Of a DNA stretch of 64,000 bases, positions 55,263-63,536 are shown piece by piece; position 1 is the stretch's first letter, and every line of letters begins with the position of its first letter. The position numbers and the translations under genes were made by a program. The notes under the pieces were generated by a model. It was not told the origin of the DNA, ran no database searches, and saw only the letters and a list, made by a program, of their open reading frames with translations. The stretch is from positions 124,001 through 188,000 of the forward strand of contig NZ_JAHYBZ010000007.1 of NCBI RefSeq assembly GCF_019430885.1, in the 5' to 3' direction. Source of the DNA: Roseomonas alba. Its GTDB lineage: Bacteria; Pseudomonadota; Alphaproteobacteria; Acetobacterales; Acetobacteraceae.

Positions 55263-56225
55263 TCACGCCGGCTGGGTCTGCTGGATCGCCGACAGCATCC
55301 AGCGCCCGCCCGGTCCCTTGCGCACGAAGGTCCAGAGCTCGGTCGCGGTCTGCCGCTGGGTCGTGCTGCCCTCGACGACCTGGTTGGTCGCATTGTCGAA
55401 GGTCGCGTCCAGCATCGAGAATCGCATGGCGACGGTGGCGTAGTCCTCGCCGTCCTCACTCCACGCCTCGGCCAGATCGCCCTGTTCCAGGCGGATGTCG
55501 CGCGTCTCGTTGCGCCAGTTGCGGGCCTCGAGGTCGCGCAGGTCCTGGGCGAAGAAGCCGACCATCTCCGGCGTCGCCAGGGTGCGCAGGCCCTGCAGGT
55601 CACGCCGCGACCAGGCGGCGTTGATGTCCTTCAGCGTCTGCTCGAAGTCCTGGAAGTCGGCCGGGCGGATCTGCAGCGGCCCGCCGGCCCGCACTGGCTC
55701 GGCGGCCTTCATGCCGCCCATGCCGCCGAACTGCTTCGCCTCGGGCTGCGCCTGATAGGCATAGGGCGCGGGCCCGCCCGCGGTCGCCGGGCGGCGACCA
55801 CGGATCAGGCGCATCACGAACATGATGGCGAAGCCGATCAGGGCGATCTGCAGCAGCATGCCCAGCATGGCGCCGAAACCGCCGCCGCCGCCGAACAGGC
55901 CGAAGCCCAGAAGCGCGCCGATCAGCCCGCCGGTCAGCAGCGCGCCGCCGAAGGATCCGAAGAAGCCGCGATTCGGCGCTGCCCCCGGCACGGTGCCGGG
56001 ACGCGCGGCGGGGCTGGTCGCCGGGGAGCCCGGCTGTGGCGTCGTGGTGCGGTTGAACTGGGTGCCGCCGCTGGGCGCGGTCGGCGTCGAGGGCGGCGCG
56101 GAATAGGTCCGGCTGCCGCGGCTGCCCGAGGAGAAGCCGCCCCCGGCCCGGGCCTCGGCCAGCGCGGGCGCGAGGACCAGGGCCAGGGCGGCCATGGCGG
56201 TCAGGAAAGTGGCGGTGCGGCGCAT
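55263..56225 (-). CDS. Tim44 domain-containing membrane protein
   Basis: 320 residues: signal peptide (MRRTATFLTAMAALALVLAPALA), a Gly/Ser/Pro/Thr-rich linker, two helices (about 88-108 and 115-138, GALLTGGLIGALLGFGLF, LLQIALIGFAIMFVMRLI), then a Tim44-like domain (about 180-320, FEQTLKDINAAWSRRDLQGLRTLATPEMVGFFAQDLRDLEARNWRNETRDIRL). Bacterial Tim44-domain proteins are envelope-associated; their role is unclear. Start 56225 is favoured by the signal peptide; an ATG at 56246 is the alternative. Confidence 0.85.
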   Translation of the reverse strand: MRRTATFLTAMAALALVLAPALAEARAGGGFSSGSRGSRTYSAPPSTPTAPSGGTQFNRTTTPQPGSPATSPAARPGTVPGAAPNRGFFGSFGGALLTGGLIGALLGFGLFGGGGGFGAMLGMLLQIALIGFAIMFVMRLIRGRRPATAGGPAPYAYQAQPEAKQFGGMGGMKAAEPVRAGGPLQIRPADFQDFEQTLKDINAAWSRRDLQGLRTLATPEMVGFFAQDLRDLEARNWRNETRDIRLEQGDLAEAWSEDGEDYATVAMRFSMLDATFDNATNQVVEGSTTQRQTATELWTFVRKGPGGRWMLSAIQQTQPA

Positions 56226-56378
56226 CGGTCTTGGCGTCTCCGACATGAACTTTGCGCAATATAGGCGATCCGCTGCGAAGTTTCGATGGGGGTCCGGGCG
56301 CAACGCTTCGTTCATCCGCCCGGCCGATGCTGGCCCCTGCGCGCTGGTCGTCCGGCCGCGCCTGCGCAGGATGCCAGA

Positions 56379-57596
56379 ATGCCCGTGTCGGAGAGTCCCG
56401 CCGCCCAGGAGGCCGCGCCCGCGCCATCGGGGCCTGGGGCGGACGCCATCCGCCGCACCCTGCGGGGACCGCCGGGCCGGTTGGCCCTGCGCCTCGCCGC
56501 GCCGGCAATGCCCGCACGCCGGCGGGTCGCGCTCGCCCTGCTCGAGGAAGCCGGCCGGCCACGCGGCGGCACGGTGCTGGAAACCGCCGAGGGCGACCTG
56601 CTGCTGACCGAGGCCGCCTCGGTCGACGGCACACGCGTCGCCGACCTGCTCGAAGGGCTGCTGGGAGCCGCTGTCGAACGGCTCGATCTGCCCGAAGGCG
56701 CGGCGCGGCTGCTCGCCCTGCCCGGCCTCGCCCCCGCTGCCCCGGCACAGGCGGTCGCCCCTTCTGCCACGGGCATCGAGGCCCTGGCCGATGCCGCGCC
56801 CTTGCCCGCGCTGCTGCGGCGGGACGGGGTGCTGTACATCGCTCGCGGTGCCCCGCAACGCTTGGCCCTGCTGCGCCTGCGCCTGCCGGTCGCCGCCGTG
56901 GCGCCACATCTGGGGCCGGCGGCGCAGGATGGCGACGTCGCACGGCATGCCCGCGACCGGCTGCGCGGGCGGCTGCTCGCCGCCCTCGCCGAGCCGGCGC
57001 GGCGCGACGGACTGCTCGGCGCCATGCCGCCCGTACCGCTGCTGATCGACCTGCCGCTCGCCCTGCTGCCCGAGCTGCCCGCCCCGGCCGCGGAGGAGGA
57101 ACCTGCCCCCGCCCCGGCCCTCGTCGCCACATTGTCGGTCGGCGAAGCCATGACCGACGGCCTCGCGGAACGCCGCGCGGCCCTGCGCCAGGCGGGCTGG
57201 GGCCTGGCGGTGCGGGGGCTGAACGCGACACGGCTCGCCCTGCTGGCGCCGGAAGCGTTACCGGCTGACCTGCTGCTGCTGCGCTGGTCACCGGCGCTTG
57301 CCGACCGCGCCGCCGCCAGCGCCCTGCGGCGCGTCGATCCCGCCCGGCTGGTGCTGACCGGCTGCGACGGGTCGCCGGCGCTGGAATGGGGGTTCGGCCT
57401 CGGCATCGCCCGCTTCGCCGGCCCTTGGATCGACACGCTAATGGCCGCGAAACGCATGGCCGCCTGCGCCCATGCCACAGCCTGCACCCGCACCGCCTGT
57501 GCCGCCCGCGCCCGGGCCGCGACGACGGAGGGCCGCCAGGGCTGCGCCGACCGCGCCCTGCTCGCGGGGCTGCTGCCGGCCGAGGCGGCATCATGA
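56379..57596 (+). CDS. Degenerate EAL-like protein with C-terminal cysteine cluster
   Basis: 405 residues, not confidently in a named family. The C-terminal half resembles a worn EAL barrel: ERRAALRQAGWGLAVRGLNATRLALLAPEALPADLLLLRWSPAL, then RLVLTGCDGSPALEWGFGLGIARFAGPWID, without the EAL acidic residues. It closes with four cysteines (CAHATACTRTACAARARAATTEGRQGC), spaced C-x5-C-x4-C-x14-C, a possible metal or redox site. AGGA lies 7 bases before the ATG. It overlaps a paralogous gene (ATGA), and the pair precede an ABC exporter. Confidence 0.6.
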   Translation: MPVSESPAAQEAAPAPSGPGADAIRRTLRGPPGRLALRLAAPAMPARRRVALALLEEAGRPRGGTVLETAEGDLLLTEAASVDGTRVADLLEGLLGAAVERLDLPEGAARLLALPGLAPAAPAQAVAPSATGIEALADAAPLPALLRRDGVLYIARGAPQRLALLRLRLPVAAVAPHLGPAAQDGDVARHARDRLRGRLLAALAEPARRDGLLGAMPPVPLLIDLPLALLPELPAPAAEEEPAPAPALVATLSVGEAMTDGLAERRAALRQAGWGLAVRGLNATRLALLAPEALPADLLLLRWSPALADRAAASALRRVDPARLVLTGCDGSPALEWGFGLGIARFAGPWIDTLMAAKRMAACAHATACTRTACAARARAATTEGRQGCADRALLAGLLPAEAAS

Positions 57597-58774
57597 CGTT
57601 GGAGGAAGTGCCCGTCCTCGGGGCCATGGGGCCCTCGCCGGGCGCAGCCGCGGCAGTCGCCCTGGCCGGGCTGGTGCGCGAAGCCGTCGCCGCCGGCGTC
57701 GAGCGCCGCGTGCTGGTGTTCCGACCCGGCCGCCTCGCCCCCGCTCGCCGGCGGGAGCCGCAGATCTCCCTGCTGCGCAGCGCCTGGGACGGGCTGCGCC
57801 GGACCTCCCGCACCCGGGTCTTCGCCCTGCCGCGCGGCGGGCTGGTGGCGATCGAACCTTGCCCGGCCCATCACCTGCTGGAGGCCGAGCGCAGCCTGGC
57901 CGACATGCTGGAACCGGCCGAGGCGGCGGCCTCGATATCCCTGCTGCGGCTGCCCGACCAGGCGGCGGCGGTGCTGGCGGCGGTCGAGGAATCGCTCGGC
58001 CTGCTGGCGGCCGTCCGCGCCGCCACCCAGACGGCAACGGGGCGCGCGCCGAACGGGGAAGCGATCACCGGGGCGGAACGGGCGCTCGCCTCGGCCGATG
58101 TCTCGGCCTTCCTGCGGCGGCGCAAGGTCTGTCGCCTGACGCCCGGCGGCGGTGCGCCCGAGGCGTTGTGGGAGGATCTGCGCCTGTCCCTGCACGATGT
58201 GCGCGACGCGCTGCTGCCGGGGACCGAGCTGAGGCTCGCCCCCGGGCTGACGCGGCGGCTGCGGCGCGTGCTGGACCGGCGTCTGCTCGCAGGACTGGCG
58301 CGCACCGAGGAGCTGCGCCGCATCGGGCCGATCAGCCTCGCGCTCGGCATCGATGCGGTGACCTCTCCGGATTTCCTCCGGCTCGATGCGCTGTGGCCGC
58401 TGGCGCTGCGCGGGGACCTGACCGTGGCGCTCGCGATCGAGGACGCGGCGATGGATCCGGCGGGCTTCGCCTTCGCGCGCGACCTCCTGCGCGCGCGCGG
58501 GCACCGCACCATGCTGGACGCGACGGGCCCCTCGGCCCTGGTCACCCTGCCGCCCGCACGGGCGGGTATCGCGCTGGTGCGGCTGCGCTGGTCGGATGCC
58601 CTGCCCGCCCTCGGCTCCCCCCAGGCCGAGGCGCTGCGCGCGGCCATGCCCAGCGCGCCGGACGCCGTGGTGCTGTCCGGCGTCGACCGTCCCGCCGCCA
58701 TCGCCTGGGGGTGGGAGATGGGCATCACTCTGTTCCAGGGCAGGCTGATGGAAGGCCGGCGGCCGCAGGGCTGA
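57593..58774 (+). CDS. Degenerate EAL-like protein, second of a tandem pair
   Basis: 393 residues. The end is clearly related to the upstream protein: GIALVRLRWSDALPAL..AVVLSGVDRPAAIAWGWEMGITLFQGRLMEG. The last part matches the EAL C-terminal pattern (GVD..ai.wg...Gi..fQG), but the catalytic EAL and DDFGTG-type motifs are absent. The N-terminal 200 residues are helical and Leu/Ala-rich (EEVPVLGAMGPSPGAAAAVALAGLVREAVAAGVERRVLVFRPGRL). Probably a c-di-GMP-like binding or scaffold protein rather than an active phosphodiesterase. ABC exporter genes start 43 bases after. Confidence 0.6.
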   Translation: MTLEEVPVLGAMGPSPGAAAAVALAGLVREAVAAGVERRVLVFRPGRLAPARRREPQISLLRSAWDGLRRTSRTRVFALPRGGLVAIEPCPAHHLLEAERSLADMLEPAEAAASISLLRLPDQAAAVLAAVEESLGLLAAVRAATQTATGRAPNGEAITGAERALASADVSAFLRRRKVCRLTPGGGAPEALWEDLRLSLHDVRDALLPGTELRLAPGLTRRLRRVLDRRLLAGLARTEELRRIGPISLALGIDAVTSPDFLRLDALWPLALRGDLTVALAIEDAAMDPAGFAFARDLLRARGHRTMLDATGPSALVTLPPARAGIALVRLRWSDALPALGSPQAEALRAAMPSAPDAVVLSGVDRPAAIAWGWEMGITLFQGRLMEGRRPQG

Positions 58775-58817
58775 CGCCCCATTGGCGACCGGCGCGGAAG
58801 CGCCGATATGGGCGCTG

Positions 58818-59570
58818 ATGGAAACGCCAGCGCTGCTCGTCGAGGGCCTCACCAAGACCTACCGCCCCGGCGACCGGCCGGCCGTGGACGGGCTGAGCTT
58901 CACCATGCCCCTGGGCCAGACCTGGGGGCTGCTCGGCGGCAACGGGGCGGGGAAATCCACCACCATCGCCATGCTGCTCGGCCTGCTGGTGCCGAGCGCG
59001 GGCCGCGTCGTCGCGCTCGGGCACGACATGGCGACGGACCGTTTCGCGGCACTGGCGCGGATGAACTTCTCCTCCCCCTACATCGCGCTGCCGCATCGCC
59101 TGACCGTGGAGGAGAACCTGCGCGTCTATGCGCATCTCTACAGCGTGCCGGACATGAAGCACCGCATCGCGGAATTGCTGGAACATTTCGCGCTGACCGA
59201 ATTCGCCAGGCGCCCCGCGGGTCAGCTCAGCGCCGGGCAGAAGACGCGCGTCGCGCTGGCCAAGGCACTCATCAACAAGCCGGCGCTGCTGTTGCTCGAC
59301 GAACCCACGGCGAGCCTCGACCCCGACACCGGCGACTGGGTGCGCAGCGCGCTGGAACGCTACCGCGCGGACAGCGGCGCGGCGATGCTGCTCGCCAGCC
59401 ACAACATGGCGGAGGTGGAGCGGCTGTGCTCGCACGTGCTGATGCTGAAGGGCGGCAGCGTGGTGGATGCGGGCAGCCCGGACGACCTGCTGCAACGCTA
59501 CGGGCGGGACGATCTGGAGGAGGTGTTCCTCGACATCGCACGCGGACGGGCGCGGGAGAGCGTGGCATGA
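58818..59570 (+). CDS. ABC transporter ATP-binding subunit (ABC-2 exporter)
   Basis: 250 residues. Walker A GGNGAGKST (40-48), Q-loop region NFSSPYIALP, signature LSAGQKTR (137-144), Walker B LLLLDEPTASLD (157-168), H-loop in LASHNMAEVER. The subfamily exports drugs or polysaccharides with a separate ABC-2 permease. The permease gene is 256 bases downstream, beyond a family 1 repeat. The start ATG is 58818; upstream TTG/ATG are not preferred. Confidence 0.95.
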   Translation: METPALLVEGLTKTYRPGDRPAVDGLSFTMPLGQTWGLLGGNGAGKSTTIAMLLGLLVPSAGRVVALGHDMATDRFAALARMNFSSPYIALPHRLTVEENLRVYAHLYSVPDMKHRIAELLEHFALTEFARRPAGQLSAGQKTRVALAKALINKPALLLLDEPTASLDPDTGDWVRSALERYRADSGAAMLLASHNMAEVERLCSHVLMLKGGSVVDAGSPDDLLQRYGRDDLEEVFLDIARGRARESVA

Positions 59571-59581
59571 GGCGCGGCGCG

Positions 59582-59812
59582 CGGGAGGGGTTTTGCCCCT
59601 CCCGGACCCTCCCCACCAAAGGCCCTGTGGCCTTTGGAAACCGTCACTTGGCACCGGGCGCCGCTGGCGGGACGGATACCAAAGCCCGCGCTTGCGCACG
59701 AAGCGCGCTTGGAGGGTTTCATGTGACGGGCCTGCCGGGCACCAAGTCCCGGCGGTCCAGGCTGCACGGCAGCCTGACGGGGGAGATCCCGAGGGGGCAG
59801 CGCCCCCTCCGC
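59582..59812. repeat. Mosaic palindromic repeat, family 1, copy 11 (between ATPase and permease)
   Basis: Left: GGGAGGGGTTTTGCCCCTCCC, CCAAAGGCC..GGCCTTTGG, AAACCGTCACTTGGCACCGG. Right: GGCACCAAGTCCCGG, substitute cassette CCAGGCTGCACGGCAGCCTG, GAGGGGGCAGCGCCCCCTCC. It fills the whole gap to the permease start. Confidence 0.85.
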
Positions 59813-59826
59813 TTCGGAGCCAACCC

Positions 59827-60630
59827 ATGACCGGTTCCGCCGCGCGCCGCATCTGGGGCCTGATGTATCGGCACCTGGCGCTCTACCGCCGGTCCTGGCC
59901 GCGGGTGCTGGAGCTGATGTACTGGCCGGTGCTGCAGATGGTGGTGTGGGGCTTCATCACCGCCTATCTCGCCGGCGTGCAGGGCAATACGGCATCGGTC
60001 GCGGCGGGCGTGCTGCTCGGTGGCGTGCTGTTGTGGGAGGTGACGCTGCGCAGCCAGATGGGCTTCGCCATCTCCTTCCTCGAGGAAGTCTGGTCGCGCA
60101 ATCTGGGGCACCTCTTCGTCTCGCCGCTGCGGCCGTGGGAACTGGTGGCGGGCCTCGCCGCGATGAGCGTGCTGCGCACCGTCGCCGCGGTACTGCCGGC
60201 GATGGTGCTGGCCTTTTTCCTCTACGGCTTCGGGGTGTGGACGCTGGGGCCGGTGCTGGTGCTGTTCGTCGCCGCGCTGATGGCAATGGGCTGGGCGGTG
60301 GCGCTGGCCGTCACCGCGCTCATCCTACGCCACGGCGCGGGGGCCGAGGCCCTGGCCTGGGGCGTGATGTTCGGCATCGCGCCCTTCGCCGCGGTGTTCT
60401 ACCCGGTCGCGATCCTGCCGGGCTGGCTGCAGCCTGTCGCGCTCACGATTCCGGCGGCGCATGTCTTCGAAGGGATGCGCGCCGCGCTGACCCACGGTGT
60501 CACGGCCTGGGACCATCTGGCCTGGGCGTTCGTGCTGGATATCGTCTGGCTGGCCGTGGCGGCGTGGATCTTCCTCGCCCAGTTCCACCAGGCGCGGGTG
60601 CGCGGCGCGCTGCTGAACATCGGGGAGTGA
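59827..60630 (+). CDS. ABC-2 type transporter permease
   Basis: 267 residues, six helices. YRRSWPRVLELMYWPVLQMVVWGFITAYL and LPGWLQPVALTIPAAHVFEGMRAAL are the ABC-2 permease features. It should pair with the ATPase at 58818; a repeat lies between them but the orientation is the same. The ATG follows the repeat end by 14 bases, with no strong ribosome site (GAGCCAACCC). Confidence 0.92.
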   Translation: MTGSAARRIWGLMYRHLALYRRSWPRVLELMYWPVLQMVVWGFITAYLAGVQGNTASVAAGVLLGGVLLWEVTLRSQMGFAISFLEEVWSRNLGHLFVSPLRPWELVAGLAAMSVLRTVAAVLPAMVLAFFLYGFGVWTLGPVLVLFVAALMAMGWAVALAVTALILRHGAGAEALAWGVMFGIAPFAAVFYPVAILPGWLQPVALTIPAAHVFEGMRAALTHGVTAWDHLAWAFVLDIVWLAVAAWIFLAQFHQARVRGALLNIGE

Positions 60631-60689
60631 TCCCCGCAGCCCTCATGAACGGCGGCCGAGGCTTGCATCATGGGAATGGCCTCGCCTCT

Positions 60690-60797
60690 CTAGAGCAGAT
60701 CCTGTCCGGATGAACTCATCCGGACAGGTGAAGATGCTCGCAAAAACAAACACCTAGAGCATTGCAGGTGAACGGAAGTTCGCCGGAATTGCTTTAG
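60690..60797. repeat. Hairpin repeat, family 2, copy 2
   Basis: 108 bases, CTAGAGCAG to TTGCTTTAG. First hairpin CCTGTCCGGATGA-AC-TCATCCGGACAGG (60701-60728), differing from copy 1 by a paired G-C to A-T change in both arms. The second part AGAGCATTGC, GGTGAAC-ggaa-GTTCGCC is identical in both copies. Confidence 0.8.
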
Positions 60798-60870
60798 GCC
60801 GCGGTGCCGGGCTGGAAGACGGCGCCGACCTTCTCGCGCGCCGGTGCGGACGTCGCCATCGGCCCAGCCT

Positions 60871-61237
60871 GTGGTGCCCGGCACCCGATCGAGCGTTCCA
60901 GAGGCCTTCCTGACTGCCTGGATGGTTTCGCTGGAAGACGCCGAAGGGGCTCCGCCCCGCCATCGGGGCGGCTGGGCCGCTGTCTTCTTGGTATTGGGCA
61001 CGACAGATCTGCTGGGTCCGCCAAGCGCGCTTGCTGCGCAAACGCGGGTTTCGGCGTTGATTCTGCCGGTGGTGCACGGCGCCAAGTCGCGGTTTGCAAA
61101 GGCCTTTCGGCCTTTGCTGGGGTGGTTTGGAGGGGCAAAGCCCCTCCAATCCGTGGCGGAAGCAGGCCAGCGATCAGGAAGGCCCTTCGGCCTTCGGTGG
61201 GGTGCGCTTTCGGACAGGGCGCAAAGCCCCTCTCCGG
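60871..61237. repeat. Mosaic palindromic repeat, family 1, copy 12 (composite)
   Basis: Fills most of 60798-61237. Box GTGCCCGGCACC and a diverged cassette on the left; centre CCGCCAAGCGCGCTTGCTGCGCAAACGCGGG, TTCTGCC; right end GGCGCCAAGTCGCGGTTTGC, AAAGGCC..GGCCTTT, GGAGGGGCAAAGCCCCTCC. A second right end follows (AAGGCCCTTCGGCCTT, CGCAAAGCCCCTCTCC) up to the stop of the MsbA-like gene. Confidence 0.8.
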
Positions 61238-62986
61238 TCAGCCGAAAGCCTGGCTGCGCACCAGACGGGCGTAGAGACCGTCCTCGACCATCAATTCCGC
61301 ATGCGTCCCCTGTTCAACGGCGCGGCCCTTGTCCATGACCACGATCCGGTCGGCATCGCGCACCGTGGCGAGGCGATGGGCGATGACCAGAGTCGTGCGC
61401 CCGGCGCGCAGGCGGGCCAGCGCCTGTTGGATCAGGGCCTCGTTCTCGGTGTCCAGTGCGCTGGTCGCTTCGTCCAGCAGCAGGATGCGCGGGTTCCGCA
61501 GCAGGGCGCGCGCCAGAGAGACACGCTGCCGCTGCCCGCCAGACAGCCGCGACCCGCCCGTGCCGAGAACCGTCTCGTAACCCTGCGGCAGGGCGGAGAG
61601 GAAATCATGGGCGGCGGCGGCCTGGGCGGCGGCCTCCACTTCCTCCCGCGTCGCGCCGGGACGGCCGCAGGCGATGTTGGCGAAGGCGGTGTCGTCGAAG
61701 ATCGTCGCCTCCTGCCCGACATAGGCAATGGCGTCGCGCAGCGAGGCGATCGTCACGCTGCGGATATCGGCGCCGTCGATCAGCACCCAGCCCTCTGTCG
61801 GGTCATAGAGGCGGGGGACCAGGGCGATGGCGGTGGACTTGCCTGCGCCGGACGGCCCGACCAGGGCCACGGTCTGGCCCGGTTCGGCCGCGAAGGTCAG
61901 GCCGGACAACGCAGCATCCGGCACGTCGTCATAGGTGAAGCCGACACCGGCGAAGGCGATGCGGCCATGGCCTGGCGGCAGCGGCTTCGCGTCGGGCGCG
62001 TCGACGATGCGGCGCCTGACATCGACCACGCCATAGACGCGGGCGAGGCCGGCGAGCCCCTCCTGCAGCGCCGAATTCAGCGAGCCCAGCGCCCGGGCGG
62101 GACGCGAGGCGATCAGCAGCGCGGCGACGAAGCCGGTGAACTCGCCGACCGTCCCCGAGCCAGAGGAAACGCGCCAGCCGACGAAGACCAGCACGGCGGC
62201 GACGGCGAAACCGCCCAGCGCCTCCAGCATCGGGTCGAGCGAGGCGCGGGTGCGGGCGATATGATACAGGCTCTCGCGCAGCCGGGCGAAAAGGCCGGCG
62301 GCGCGGGCTTCCTCGGCTTCCTCCAGGCGATAGGCGCGGACGACGCGGGCGGCGCCGAAGGATTCCGTGAGCGCCGCGGCGGCCTCGCCCACCCGTTCCT
62401 GCATGCCGCCCGAAGCGCGGCGGATGCGCTTGCCAAGCCGCAGGATGGGCACCACCGCGATCGGGTAAAGCGCGGCGCCGATCAGCGACATCTGCCAGTC
62501 GAGCCAGACCATCGAGGCGACCAGGCCGACCACCGTCAGCGCATCGGCGACGGCGCTGATGGATTTGGTCAGGGCCTCGCGGATCAGGGCGGCATCGGTG
62601 GTGAAGCGAGCCGCGTGGCGGGCCGGCGCCTCACGCGCCACGGTGGCGAGGTCGGCGCGAGTCAGCGCCCGGAACAGGTCGTTCTGCAAGCCTTCGATGA
62701 CGTGCAGGACGACGGACTGGATCGCGGTCGCCTGGCCGAACTGGGCGATGGCCTTCAGCGAGGTGACGAGGATGATGACGATCGGCACCAGCCACAGCCA
62801 GTCGTGCCGACCTTCCGTATAGCGGTCGAAGGATTGCTGGATGACCACCGGATAGAGCGCCGTGGTCGCGGCGACGCCGAGCGTGCAGGCCAGCGCGAGC
62901 ACGATGCCGCGACGATGTCCGACGATATGCCCGTGCCAGAGGCGGAGCAGCAGGGCACGGGAGGATGGGTCGAGAGGCTGGGCCAT
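61238..62986 (-). CDS. ABC transporter, fused permease-ATPase (MsbA-like lipid A exporter type)
   Basis: 582 residues: six-helix permease domain (about 25-310) and C-terminal nucleotide-binding domain with Walker A GPSGAGKST, signature LSGGQRQRVSLARAL, Walker B ILLLDEATSALD, and switch His (VIAHRLATV). The MsbA/lipid-exporter class is the best fit by layout; drug export is an alternative. Its stop touches a family 1 repeat. No LPS gene is adjacent, though hldE lies elsewhere in the window. Confidence 0.93.
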   Translation of the reverse strand: MAQPLDPSSRALLLRLWHGHIVGHRRGIVLALACTLGVAATTALYPVVIQQSFDRYTEGRHDWLWLVPIVIILVTSLKAIAQFGQATAIQSVVLHVIEGLQNDLFRALTRADLATVAREAPARHAARFTTDAALIREALTKSISAVADALTVVGLVASMVWLDWQMSLIGAALYPIAVVPILRLGKRIRRASGGMQERVGEAAAALTESFGAARVVRAYRLEEAEEARAAGLFARLRESLYHIARTRASLDPMLEALGGFAVAAVLVFVGWRVSSGSGTVGEFTGFVAALLIASRPARALGSLNSALQEGLAGLARVYGVVDVRRRIVDAPDAKPLPPGHGRIAFAGVGFTYDDVPDAALSGLTFAAEPGQTVALVGPSGAGKSTAIALVPRLYDPTEGWVLIDGADIRSVTIASLRDAIAYVGQEATIFDDTAFANIACGRPGATREEVEAAAQAAAAHDFLSALPQGYETVLGTGGSRLSGGQRQRVSLARALLRNPRILLLDEATSALDTENEALIQQALARLRAGRTTLVIAHRLATVRDADRIVVMDKGRAVEQGTHAELMVEDGLYARLVRSQAFG

Positions 62987-63110
62987 GGCGCGGGGGATAG
63001 CCCGGAACGGCCGGTGGGGGGAGGGCCGCGTGGATCGGGCTAAAAGGGATAGGCACAGTCATGGGGAAGAGCGCCGGCCCCGTAAGCGCGACGATATGGC
63101 GAAGGCGGGC

Positions 63111-63450
63111 CGGGTAGGGGCTTCGCCCCTCCCCGGACCCCACTCCACCAAAGGCCCGAGGCCTTTGGAAACCGTCACCTGGCGCCGTGCGGTAGCGGCT
63201 TTCCGCCCCCCACCACGCGTGCCGTGCACAGAGGCAGGCCTGGGCACTCATTCCGAAATCAGCGCAAAGTGCCAATGAAAATCGTCACTTGGCGCCTCGT
63301 GCCACGGTCAGGATGAGTGCCGAAACCCACCTTTGCGCATGAAGGGCGTTCGGCGGGGACATTCTTCCTGTCGTGCCCAGTGCCGAAAGACTGCGTTCCA
63401 AGTGCTCCAAGCACTTGGCGGGGTGGTTTGGAGGGGCGGCGCCCCTCCAA
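63111..63450. repeat. Mosaic palindromic repeat, family 1, copy 13
   Basis: Within 62987-63536. Left: GGTAGGGGCTTCGCCCCTCCCC, CCAAAGGCC..GGCCTTTGG, AAACCGTCACCTGGCGCCG. A second AAAATCGTCACTTGGCGCC box lies at about 63279. Right: TTCCAAGTGCTCCAAGCACTTGG cassette and GGAGGGGCGGCGCCCCTCC. The flanking 120 bases to the left and 86 to the right are featureless. Confidence 0.8.
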
Positions 63451-63536
63451 CTTCGAAAGCACCAGCACCGGGACGCCTCTTCCCGTCGTCGCCGTCGCCC
63501 TCACCGGGGTCCGGCCCGCGGGCGGCGCCCCGCGCA

